A DNA stretch of 49,646 nucleotides from Rhizobacter sp. Root1238 (lineage in GTDB: Bacteria > Pseudomonadota > Gammaproteobacteria > Burkholderiales > Burkholderiaceae_C): positions 1 through 49,646 of the forward strand of contig NZ_LMDM01000047.1 of assembly GCF_001425825.1 (NCBI RefSeq), written 5' to 3'. Numbering within the stretch: the first letter of the stretch is position 1; each line of letters begins with the position of its first letter. Positions 24,971 to 32,984 of the stretch are shown here, piece after piece. Position numbers and translations under genes: made by a program. The notes below the pieces were generated by a model. That model was not told the origin of the DNA. It was given only the letters and a program-made list of their open reading frames with translations, and made no database searches.

Positions 24971-26019
24971 GCCATTCCTGGGACGAGCGTCGGCGCGTCG
25001 CGGCGGTGCGGACTGCGCAGCGCACCGCCGCGGCCCACCGCTACCAGCTGGACACGCGAAGCGTGCCGGAGGAGCCGGTCGAAGCGCCGCCGGTGCCGGC
25101 GACCGGGTTCGACCCCGGGTGGCTGGAGCCGCCGGGGCAGCCGGACGCGCCGCCGTTGCCGCACGCCATGCTGCGGGCATCGGTGCAACAAGCCATGGCC
25201 GGCGAGTCCTGGGGACGCGGGTCGACGAACGCTGCGGCGCCCGATGCCGACATGCCGCTGCCGGCAGCAGAGCCGCCGCCGGCACCGCAGCCGCCGAAGA
25301 CGAGGACATCGCAGCCGGTCTCGCGGGGAGCGGTCGCCGGGTCGACGATGTCGAGCGAGGCCGCGGCCGCCTTTGACATCGGCCTGCAGCAGATGGCATG
25401 GCCACCGGCGCACCCGGCCGTGGGTGCGGATGACTCGCCGCGCGAGGCGGCGCCGATCCCGGTGTGGGAGGGGGTGGCCGATGACGAGTGGCGGCTCGAC
25501 GAAGGCCCGCCGCCGGCGCTGCCATGGGGGCCGCGGCCGCCGGTGGCGCAGCCGCCGGCCGGCCCGATGACCGTACCGCAGCAGGTTGCTGCGGCCTTCG
25601 AAGCGGGCGTGCGCGAGATGAGCTCATGCCCGCCGCCGCCGTCCCGTCCGCAGACGGTGCGGATGTCGCAGATGCCGCAGACGCCGCAGACGCAAGCGCC
25701 ACCGGCCCGAGCGCCTCGCGGCGAGGACCCGCCGCCGGTCCAGCAGGCGCCTGGCGATGAGGCTGTCCCGATGCCCTTGCCGAACGAGGTCGCGACCTTG
25801 TTCGATGCCGGCGTTCGCGACATGGCGTCGCCGCTGCCCCGACCGGCAACGCCGCCGGCGCAGCGATCGGCTTCGCTCGACGGCCCGGTCGACGCGCAGG
25901 CCGATCGTGCCGAACCGGACCCGCGCGACCGCGACGATGCGCTTCAGCCGGCGCAGCAGGCCCTCGATGCGCGCCTCGCGCAGCTGACCTTCCGCGGCAT
26001 CGTCACCGGCGGCGGCTAG
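24967..26019 (+). CDS. proline-rich disordered protein with a threefold helical motif
   Basis: 350 residues, unrecognised. Apart from a basic N-terminus (SWDERRRVAAVRTAQRTAA), most of the chain is Pro/Ala/Glu rich. Three short amphipathic segments recur with proline linkers: SSEAAAAFDIGLQQMA (about residue 129), VPQQVAAAFEAGVREMS (about 203) and LPNEVATLFDAGVRDMA (about 275), giving a consensus of roughly xxEVAAAFDAGVRxMA. The last residues are LDARLAQLTFRGIVTGGG. No signal peptide or membrane segment. The ATG overlaps the stop of the methyltransferase-like/GNAT gene. The repeats could be modification or docking sites; this is inference. Confidence 0.72.
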   Translation: MSHSWDERRRVAAVRTAQRTAAAHRYQLDTRSVPEEPVEAPPVPATGFDPGWLEPPGQPDAPPLPHAMLRASVQQAMAGESWGRGSTNAAAPDADMPLPAAEPPPAPQPPKTRTSQPVSRGAVAGSTMSSEAAAAFDIGLQQMAWPPAHPAVGADDSPREAAPIPVWEGVADDEWRLDEGPPPALPWGPRPPVAQPPAGPMTVPQQVAAAFEAGVREMSSCPPPPSRPQTVRMSQMPQTPQTQAPPARAPRGEDPPPVQQAPGDEAVPMPLPNEVATLFDAGVRDMASPLPRPATPPAQRSASLDGPVDAQADRAEPDPRDRDDALQPAQQALDARLAQLTFRGIVTGGG

Positions 26020-26969
26020 CGCCAGGCGCCGGTCTGGGCCAGTTGCGATGCCGGCTGCGCCGGCGACCAGCGCAGCGGCAGCGCCCCCGGCCGCCACACG
26101 CCGGCCTCGACGCGCACCTTCAGCAGCCGCTGCGCGCCGTCGAAGGCGCGCAGCTCGGGCCCGTCCCAGACCAGCTCGGCATCCCCCGTCAGCTGCAGCA
26201 GGTCGCCACGCGCGTAGTCGACGAACAGCAGCCCCGCATGCGGGTGCGCGGCGATGTTGCCCAGCGTGTTGAACAGGCGGTTGCCGCGAAAATCGGGCAG
26301 CGTCAGCACGCTGTGCCCGCCGACCGTGTCGACCCGCACGAAGCCCGGCCGCCCGCCGCGGTGCGAGACGTCGACGCCATCGGACCCGGCGTTGCCGCGC
26401 GCATGCGGCGAGGCCGACGCGATGAACAAGGTGTCGGCCGCCTGCACCAGCGCCGCCGCTTCGGCGCTCAGCGCCATGTCCTCCGGCCGCGCCGGCAATG
26501 CCGCGGCCTCCACCGGCCGGGGCTCGCGCGCCTGGATGTACTGCGGGCAGTTGCCGAAGCTCTGGTCGACGTGAACGTCGATGTGCCGGGCATCGACCTG
26601 CGTCACGGTGCCGTTCAGCCGGTTGCGTCGCCGGGTCTGCGGCTCCAGGCCCAGCAGGCCGATCGGGTCGCCGACGGCCAGGTGCTGCGACAGCGGGTCG
26701 GCCGCATCGCGCGGTGCGCGGATGCGCAGCTGCCGTGCGTCCAGCGCGTCGACAAAGCCGGGCGTGCCCGCCAGCACCGAGGCCCACGGCCGGCGCAGCG
26801 TGTCGAGGCTGCCGACGAACAGCGTTGGCAGCTGTGCGAAGAATTGCTGGTGCTGCAGGCTCATCGCATCTCGGACCATCTGCGGCGCGAAGCCGTCGAC
26901 CAGCGCACGCGTGCCGGCGCGCTGCTGCACGGCCAGTTCGCCGGCATGGAACAGGGGAGCGTGGTTCAT
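26016..26969 (-). CDS. pyridoxamine 5'-phosphate oxidase-family flavin-binding protein
   Basis: 317 residues. Split-barrel FMN-binding family: the N-terminal MNHAPLFHAGELAVQQRAGT, and the barrel segments TLFIASASPHARGNAGSDGVDVSHRGG, DFRGNRLFNTLGNIAAHPHAGLLFVDY and LQLTGDAELVWDG are typical of PNPOx-related proteins that act on small molecules or flavins, not of true PdxH. I start at the ATG at 26969; the open frame runs 25 codons further to 27044. Its stop codon overlaps the stop of the plus-strand repeat protein (26016-26019), tail to tail. Substrate unknown. Confidence 0.86.
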   Translation of the reverse strand: MNHAPLFHAGELAVQQRAGTRALVDGFAPQMVRDAMSLQHQQFFAQLPTLFVGSLDTLRRPWASVLAGTPGFVDALDARQLRIRAPRDAADPLSQHLAVGDPIGLLGLEPQTRRRNRLNGTVTQVDARHIDVHVDQSFGNCPQYIQAREPRPVEAAALPARPEDMALSAEAAALVQAADTLFIASASPHARGNAGSDGVDVSHRGGRPGFVRVDTVGGHSVLTLPDFRGNRLFNTLGNIAAHPHAGLLFVDYARGDLLQLTGDAELVWDGPELRAFDGAQRLLKVRVEAGVWRPGALPLRWSPAQPASQLAQTGAWR

Positions 26970-27115
26970 GGCAAGGATCCGTCGGTCTGCGAAGACTTCA
27001 CGATAGGCCACCGCGGTGCTGCGCGGAATCGCCGCGGTCCGCATGGGACTCTTCCGCGACGTGGAATGGTGAGAATGCGTGGATGATCCCCGCTCCCCCT
27101 GCCATGGATGCCACG

Positions 27116-28480
27116 ATGAACCTGATCCGTCCGAGCTTGCTGCTGCTGTTGTTGTCGATCGCGGGCCTTGCGCGGGCGGCGCCCGATGCGGCGCCGGCGC
27201 CGTTCCCCGACCAGCCTGCCCTGCGCGAGATCGCCGCCGCGGTCAGCGCCGACGAGCTGCGCGGCACCATCACGCACCTGGTCGGGTTCGGCACCCGCCA
27301 CACCGCGTCGGACACCGCGTCGCCGACGCGCGGCATCGGCGCCGCACGCCGCTGGGTGCAGTCGCGCTTCGCCGCGATCTCGCGCGACTGCGGCGGCTGC
27401 CTGCAGGTCGCGACGCCGTCGCAGACCTTCACCGGCCCGCGCCTGCCGCAGCCCACCGAGGTGATGGACATCGTCGCGGTGCAGCGCGGCAGCACCGACC
27501 CGCAGCGCGTGATCGTGATCACCGGGCACCTCGATTCGCGCGTCGGCGACGTGATGGACGCGACCAGCGACGCGCCCGGCGCGAACGACGATGCCTCCGG
27601 TGTCGCCGCGCTGATGGAGGCGGCGCGCGTGCTGTCGAAGCACAGGCTGCGGGCGACCGTCGTCTATGCCGCGCTGTCGGGCGAGGAGCAGGGCCTGTAC
27701 GGCGGCAAGGTGCTGGTCGACCATGCCAAGGTCGAAGGCTGGCAGGTGCAGGCCGACCTGAACAACGACATCGTCGGCAACAGCCACGGCCAGGACGGCG
27801 TGCACGACAACGGCACGGTGCGGGTGTTCTCCGAGGGGACCAAGGCGGTCGAGACGCCCGCGCAGGCCGGCAAGCGCCGCTACAACGGCGGCGAGCTCGA
27901 TTCGCCGTCGCGCAACGTCGCCCGCTTCATCGCGACGCTGTCGCAGCGCTATGTGACCAACCTGCGCGTGCAGATGGTCTACCGCACCGACCGCTACGGC
28001 CGCGGCGGCGACCAGGTGCCGTTCCTCGATGCGGGCATCCCGGCGGTGCGCGTGACCGAGGCGCACGAGGACTACACCCGCCAGCACCAGGCCCTGCGCA
28101 CCGAAGGCGGCATCGCGTACGGCGACACGATCGACGGCGTCGACTTCCCGTACCTCGCGCAGGTGACGCGGCTGAACGCGGTGACGCTGGCGGCGATGGC
28201 GAATGCGCCGCAGCCGCCGAAGGGCGTGTCGATCTCCGGCGCGGTGACGCCGGACACCACGATCCAGTGGCAGGCGCAGCCCGGCGTGGCCGGCTGGCGC
28301 GTGTGGTGGCGCGAGACGACCGCGCCGCAGTGGCAGCACAGCCGCTACGTCGCGGGCGATGCAACGCAGCTGGTGCTGAAGAACGTCGTGATCGACGACT
28401 GGTTCTTCGGCGTCTCGGCGGTGTCGGCCGACGGCTACGAATCGCCGGTGGTGTTCCCCGGCGATCCCGGCAGCTTCTGA
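27116..28480 (+). CDS. secreted M28 family metallopeptidase
   Basis: 454 residues with a signal peptide (MNLIRPSLLLLLLSIAGLARA, cleavage after ARA). Zinc aminopeptidase residues are visible: His in ITGHLDSR, Asp in GANDDASGVA, the catalytic Glu pair in SGEEQGLYGG, Asp in NNDIVGN, and the last His in RVTEAHEDY. A C-terminal fibronectin-III-like domain follows from about residue 365 (WRVWWRETTAPQWQHS). In-frame ATGs at 27083 and 27104 are alternative starts, and no strong ribosome site separates them. Predicted exported peptide-degrading enzyme. Confidence 0.9.
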   Translation: MNLIRPSLLLLLLSIAGLARAAPDAAPAPFPDQPALREIAAAVSADELRGTITHLVGFGTRHTASDTASPTRGIGAARRWVQSRFAAISRDCGGCLQVATPSQTFTGPRLPQPTEVMDIVAVQRGSTDPQRVIVITGHLDSRVGDVMDATSDAPGANDDASGVAALMEAARVLSKHRLRATVVYAALSGEEQGLYGGKVLVDHAKVEGWQVQADLNNDIVGNSHGQDGVHDNGTVRVFSEGTKAVETPAQAGKRRYNGGELDSPSRNVARFIATLSQRYVTNLRVQMVYRTDRYGRGGDQVPFLDAGIPAVRVTEAHEDYTRQHQALRTEGGIAYGDTIDGVDFPYLAQVTRLNAVTLAAMANAPQPPKGVSISGAVTPDTTIQWQAQPGVAGWRVWWRETTAPQWQHSRYVAGDATQLVLKNVVIDDWFFGVSAVSADGYESPVVFPGDPGSF

Positions 28481-28519
28481 CGCCCCGTTCGAGCCCAGGG
28501 CAAACGGCTCAACGCGATC

Positions 28520-30343
28520 TCAGGCCTCGACCGGCTGCGCCGGCGAGTCCGCCGCCAGCACCTGGTTGCGCCCGCTGCGCTTGGCCTCGAGCAGCCGGTC
28601 GTCGGCGGTCTTCAGCAGCTGCTCCATCGCCGCCAGCTCGGCGAGCGAATCGGCGACGCCGGCCGAGAAGGTGTTGCCGCGCAGCGTGCCGGTGTCGAAC
28701 TGGAACTCCTCGCTGCGCCACGCACCGAGCAGCGCCTCGACCTTGCGCTGCGCGGCCGCCGCGTCGGTGCGCGGCATCAGCAGGCAGAACTCCTCGCCGC
28801 CGAAGCGGAACGCGATGTCGCTGCGCCGCCCGTGCGCGATCAGCAGCGCGCCGAACGCGGCCAGCAGCTTGTCGCCGGCGACGTGGCCATGCCGGTCGTT
28901 GACTGACTTGAAATGGTCCAGGTCGATGATCGCGGCCGCCAGTGGCTGCTGCTCGCGCTGCGCGAGCAGCAGCATCTGCGGCAGCACGTCGTTCAGGTGG
29001 CGGCGGTTGAAGAGGCCGGTCAGGAAGTCACGCGTGGCCTGCTGGCGCAGTTCGGCCTGCAGCGCCTCGACCTCGTCGATCTTCTGCGACAGCTGCTGGT
29101 TGATGGCCTCCAGTTCGGCCTTCGCGCGCTCGGTGCTGCGCCGCCGTGCCTCGATCTCGTCGAGGTTCTGCTGCAGCCGGCGCAGTTCGGTCTGCAGCGA
29201 TGCCGCCTGGTAGCGCGCCCGCGAGGCCAGCTGCGCGCGCTCGACGTGCAGCGCCTGCCACAGGCGCAGCGAGGCCAGCGCCTGCGCCGCATTGCCGAGC
29301 CGCTCGTGGATGTCGGCCATCGCCTGGTGGAACAGGCAGCGCACGCGCAGGCTGAGGCCTTCGGCCGCGGTGTTCAGCACCGCCGGCTGGGCCTGCGCGA
29401 GCAGCGCGGCGGCCTGCGGCAGCAGGTCGCGCGCGGCCATCACCTCGGCGGTGGCGACGACCAGCGTGATGCGCTCGTCGGGCACCTTGATGCCGCACTT
29501 GTCCTGCGACGCGCGCTCGATCAGCTCGGCGCCGAGCGCGGTGTTGCCGGCGCGCAGCGCGGCGATCGCCATCGTCTCGAAGTTCGGGTTGGTGCTGCCG
29601 CGCCCGCTGGCATCGGTCGGCAGCGCGAGCAGCCGCTCGACGTCGCCCAGCGCATCGGCGGCGCGTTCGAGGTTGGTCAGGCAGATCACCCGGTTGATCA
29701 GCAGCACGCTGAGGAGCCGCGGGTTGTCGAGCTGCGCGTAGCGCGCGATGCCTTCCTCGACGTAGCTGAGCGCCTGATGGTAGTCGCCGAGCTGGATCAG
29801 CTCGTGCGCGAGGTTGCAGTACAGCACCACCTCGAAGCCGTTGCCGCGCGCCGGGCGCGATTCGTTGAGCGCCTGGAACATGTACGCGAAGGCCTGTTCC
29901 GACTGGCCGAGCGACGCATAGCAGCCGGCGATCACGTTCAGCAGCAGGCCGAGCTCGTCGTGCTTCAGCACCGCGAGGCCTTCGGCGCGCAGCGGCAGCG
30001 CGCGTGCCAGCGATTCGCGGTACTTGCCCTCGCGCCACAGGCAACGAGCGATGCCGACCTCGGCCAGCAGGTGGCCGGCGCGGTCGTGCGTGGCGTCGAA
30101 GCAGCGGTCGGCCTCGGCGAGTTCGCCGGCGGCGTCGAGCGGGGTCGAATACCAGATCAGGTGCAGCCCGCGCACCAGCCGGGCCCAGCCTTCGGCGGCG
30201 AGGTCGCCGTGCGCGAGGCTGCGCTCGAGCGCCTGGTCGGCCAGCGCGATGCAGCGGCGCGAATCGCTGTACAGCAGCCGCCACGCGCGACGCGCGGTGG
30301 CGAGCGCAGTGGACGTCGATCGGCGGCTGTCGGGCGCTTTCAT
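28520..30343 (-). CDS. TPR-repeat diguanylate cyclase (GGDEF)
   Basis: 607 residues. Residues about 30-370 are helical TPR-like repeats without a signal peptide. A coiled coil at about 375-440 (LQTELRRLQQNLDEIEARRR) leads into a GGDEF domain beginning at RDFLTGLFNRRHLNDVLPQM. The active-site loop is GGEEF (515-519), and an RRSD five residues before it is a probable inhibition site. Soluble, so presumably cytoplasmic and regulated through protein contacts. Convergent with the M28 peptidase gene. A second GGDEF protein in this window follows chpA. Confidence 0.93.
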   Translation of the reverse strand: MKAPDSRRSTSTALATARRAWRLLYSDSRRCIALADQALERSLAHGDLAAEGWARLVRGLHLIWYSTPLDAAGELAEADRCFDATHDRAGHLLAEVGIARCLWREGKYRESLARALPLRAEGLAVLKHDELGLLLNVIAGCYASLGQSEQAFAYMFQALNESRPARGNGFEVVLYCNLAHELIQLGDYHQALSYVEEGIARYAQLDNPRLLSVLLINRVICLTNLERAADALGDVERLLALPTDASGRGSTNPNFETMAIAALRAGNTALGAELIERASQDKCGIKVPDERITLVVATAEVMAARDLLPQAAALLAQAQPAVLNTAAEGLSLRVRCLFHQAMADIHERLGNAAQALASLRLWQALHVERAQLASRARYQAASLQTELRRLQQNLDEIEARRRSTERAKAELEAINQQLSQKIDEVEALQAELRQQATRDFLTGLFNRRHLNDVLPQMLLLAQREQQPLAAAIIDLDHFKSVNDRHGHVAGDKLLAAFGALLIAHGRRSDIAFRFGGEEFCLLMPRTDAAAAQRKVEALLGAWRSEEFQFDTGTLRGNTFSAGVADSLAELAAMEQLLKTADDRLLEAKRSGRNQVLAADSPAQPVEA

Positions 30344-30399
30344 GGCATCGGATTGTCAACGTTTTCGCGGCGTGGCGGCATCCCCACGCTGACGGATCC

Positions 30400-30640
30400 T
30401 CAGTGGGGTGTGTCGTCGCCGGCCGTCAGCGCCTCCGGCACGCGGGCGAGGTCGTCGGCATTGACGTCGGAGACGGCCAGCCAAGCATTCCGTCGCACCC
30501 GGTCGCAGCCACCTGGAAGCCGCGCTGCTCGGCGGGCGTGTCGATGGCAAGACGATCGCGTGGTGGCCTGATGAAGACAACCTCCAGGCCAGGGCCAGCG
30601 AGCACAGCGCGGTGGCGCCGGTGATCCGCCAGGGGGGATG
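30400..30640 (-). pseudogene. possible remnant of the 3' end of a minus-strand gene
   Basis: The 457-bp stretch 30344-30800 holds no intact gene. On the minus strand a readable end, LAVSDVNADDLARVPEAL (stop at 30400-30402), can be joined by a frame change near 30500 to an upstream stretch LEVVFIRPPRDRLAIDTPAE. Both have the composition of real Burkholderiales coding sequence, but I do not recognise the family. Upstream continuity ends where lower-GC DNA of the ATPase-HNH pair begins. This may be a gene truncated when that pair arrived. Weak evidence. Confidence 0.27.
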
Positions 30641-30800
30641 ACGGCAGGGCGAGAGGGGATAGACGGGGTGATCGTGATTGGGGAGGACAGGTCGATCTCG
30701 CTGTTTTGACGCTTGCCGGTGGCTGCGTGTGCTGTGAGGCTCCGGTACAGTGCCTGTCCGGTACCTTCCTTGATTCACCGCCTGAAACGAGACCTCTGCC

Positions 30801-32237
30801 ATGCGGCTTGACACTCTGCGGTTGAAAAACTTTCGCTGCTTCGAGGACCGCGAGTTTCGTCTGCACCCGCAGTTCAATCTGGTCATCGGCGAGAACGGTG
30901 CGGGGAAGACGTCGTTCATGGAAGCGGCGGCCATCGCGATGGGCTCCTGGTTGCTCGGCTTCGGCGGACACGATTCGCGCAACATCCGGGAGCGCGATGT
31001 TCGCGTCCTGAGAGAGGTGGTCGCCTCGCGCTACCGTGAATTGCCGCAGTATCCGGTGCGGGTCGACGCCAGTGGAGTCGTGCAGATTGCGGTCATCAAC
31101 CGTCAGGAAGACGGTAGCGTGAGGTACCCGCCGTCCGGCGAAGCGAACAAGCCCAATCCGTGGGAGCGTTCCGTCGAGTGGAGCCGTTCCCTCGAGCGGC
31201 CCCGCGGGCGCACCACGCGCACGGGGTCGGCCGACCTGAAAAAGGTGGCGGAGACCTTGGCGCAGGCCGTCATGGCGCAGACGCCGCGCGTGCTTCCGTT
31301 GATCCGCTACTTCGGCGCAGGCCGGCTGTGGGAGACAGTTCGCGATTCGGACCACAAGGCCTTGAGCAAGCATCGCGGAAAACAGCCCGCAGAGCTGTCT
31401 GGGGATGCCGACGACTTGGACAGGTTGCTGGCGGAGTCGATGCGTCTTGCCGAGCCCTTCTATGGCTACCGCATGTCGGTGGACAAGCGTTGCAATCCGG
31501 ACGACCTGATCCGATGGATGGGCGTCGAACGCCGTACCGAGATCGATCGCGGTGAAGCGTCCGTGGCGCTTGCGCTGGTCTATCGAACGATCGAGAAAAT
31601 GCTGCCGGAGGCCGAGTCCGTGCGCTTCGAGGTGGCATCGAACACGTTGATGTTCAATCATCGCAATGGGTCGAAGAACTCGTTCGACGAGCTGAGCGAC
31701 GGCTATCGCAACGTGCTGGCCATCGTTGCCGATCTGGCGATCAAGGCGGTCATGTTGAATCCGCAACTGGCCGACCATGCGTTGGACTACACGCCCGGCA
31801 TCGTCCTGATCGACGAACTCGACCTGCATCTTCATCCGATCTGGCAGCGACGGATCATCGAGGATCTGCGGCGGACCTTCCCGATGCTGCAATTCATCTG
31901 CACGACGCACTCGCCGTTCCTGATCCAATCTCTGAGGACGGGAGAAGAGCTTCTGGTGCTCGATGGGCAATCGGCCGCGCAACTGGACAACATGTCGGTC
32001 GAAGACATTGCCCGCGGCATCATGAATGTCGAGAATCCGCAGACCAGCAACCGCTATGGCGAGATGAAAGGCGTGGCCAGGAACTATCTTGAAGCGCTCG
32101 AAGAAGCCGCGCGCTCGCCCGAAGACAAGCTGGAAGCTTTCAAAGACCGACTGTCCCAGGGAATTGGACCCTATGCGGACAACCCGGCTTTTCAGGCGTT
32201 CCTGGAAATGAAGCGTGCTGCCAAGCTGGGGGGCTAA
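30801..32237 (+). CDS. ptuA: AAA/ABC-type ATPase, Septu PtuA-like
   Basis: 478 residues. SMC/OLD-type ATPase: N-terminal strand LRLKNFRCFEDREF, Walker A GENGAGKTS (30-38), signature-like FDELSDGYRNVLAI, Walker B IVLIDELDLHLHP (from residue 334) and the H-loop ICTTHSPFLIQS. No TOPRIM nuclease follows, which separates it from OLD proteins. It is followed after 3 bp by an HNH nuclease gene; this two-gene layout is that of Septu anti-phage defence. Base composition is visibly lower in GC than the flanks, suggesting transfer. The gene name is by architecture, not by alignment. Confidence 0.8.
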   Translation: MRLDTLRLKNFRCFEDREFRLHPQFNLVIGENGAGKTSFMEAAAIAMGSWLLGFGGHDSRNIRERDVRVLREVVASRYRELPQYPVRVDASGVVQIAVINRQEDGSVRYPPSGEANKPNPWERSVEWSRSLERPRGRTTRTGSADLKKVAETLAQAVMAQTPRVLPLIRYFGAGRLWETVRDSDHKALSKHRGKQPAELSGDADDLDRLLAESMRLAEPFYGYRMSVDKRCNPDDLIRWMGVERRTEIDRGEASVALALVYRTIEKMLPEAESVRFEVASNTLMFNHRNGSKNSFDELSDGYRNVLAIVADLAIKAVMLNPQLADHALDYTPGIVLIDELDLHLHPIWQRRIIEDLRRTFPMLQFICTTHSPFLIQSLRTGEELLVLDGQSAAQLDNMSVEDIARGIMNVENPQTSNRYGEMKGVARNYLEALEEAARSPEDKLEAFKDRLSQGIGPYADNPAFQAFLEMKRAAKLGG

Positions 32238-32240
32238 TGC

Positions 32241-32978
32241 ATGAGGACGATTTGCCGTGGCCCGTCGCCGCAGCCTGTCGACTTCGACGACTATGCGAAG
32301 GCACAGCCGATTCTTCTCTCCCGTCTTGGTGCCTATTGCAGCTACTGTGAGCGGCGCATTCCCACGTCACTGGCTGTCGAGCACATCCAGCCGAAGGGTC
32401 TGGCTGCGTATGCTCATCTGGCAGGTGCCTGGATCAACTTCCTGCTGGCCTGTGTGAACTGCAACTCGACGAAGAAGGACAAGGATGTCGTGTTGGCCGA
32501 TGTCCTTCTGCCGGATCGTGATCACACCTTCGCGGCCTTCGAATACGTGAAGGACGGTCGCGTGCGACCTTCACCCGCAGTGACTGCCGCTGGTCTGGAG
32601 GACATGGCGCGCAGAACCTTGGCATTGACAGGACTCGAAAGGCGCATATCAGAGGTGTTCGACCAGAACGGCAAGTTGGTGGCGATTGACCGTGTTTCGC
32701 AGCGCATGGAGGTTTGGGCGATCGCTCTGGAGGCGAAGGCTGACGTTGACGCCGACCCTGGAAATGCCGCCGTGAAGAGAGGGGCCGTGCGCACTGCAAA
32801 AGGCTATGGATTCTTCAGCATCTGGATGGCCGTCTTCAGTGGAAACGTCGACATGTGCAATCTTCTGATCGAGGCCTTTCCCGGGACGCGTGACAGCAGA
32901 TGTTTTGATCCGGTGACGGCAACTGTTGTCTGTCCAGCTTCAAATCCAGATGGCCTGGTTGACGGAGCCAAGTTCTGA
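32241..32978 (+). CDS. ptuB: HNH endonuclease, Septu PtuB-like
   Basis: 245 residues. The zinc-stabilised HNH core occupies the first third: CSYC (33-36), the EHI motif with His48, and CVNCN (71-75) followed by STKKDKD. This is the pattern of PtuB and the retron-associated HNH family. The C-terminal 150 residues have no domain I can name. It starts 3 bp after the ATPase stop, so they are one operon, and ends only 6 bp before the convergent icmF stop. In Septu systems PtuA senses infection and PtuB degrades DNA. Confidence 0.82.
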   Translation: MRTICRGPSPQPVDFDDYAKAQPILLSRLGAYCSYCERRIPTSLAVEHIQPKGLAAYAHLAGAWINFLLACVNCNSTKKDKDVVLADVLLPDRDHTFAAFEYVKDGRVRPSPAVTAAGLEDMARRTLALTGLERRISEVFDQNGKLVAIDRVSQRMEVWAIALEAKADVDADPGNAAVKRGAVRTAKGYGFFSIWMAVFSGNVDMCNLLIEAFPGTRDSRCFDPVTATVVCPASNPDGLVDGAKF

Positions 32979-32984
32979 CGCCGC

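Noticed and set aside
30801-32237. OLD-family (Gabija GajA) or PARIS AriA nuclease-ATPase
   Set aside because: The protein ends soon after the ATPase core with no TOPRIM-sized domain, and the neighbour is an HNH protein, not a UvrD helicase or TOPRIM nuclease; Septu fits better.
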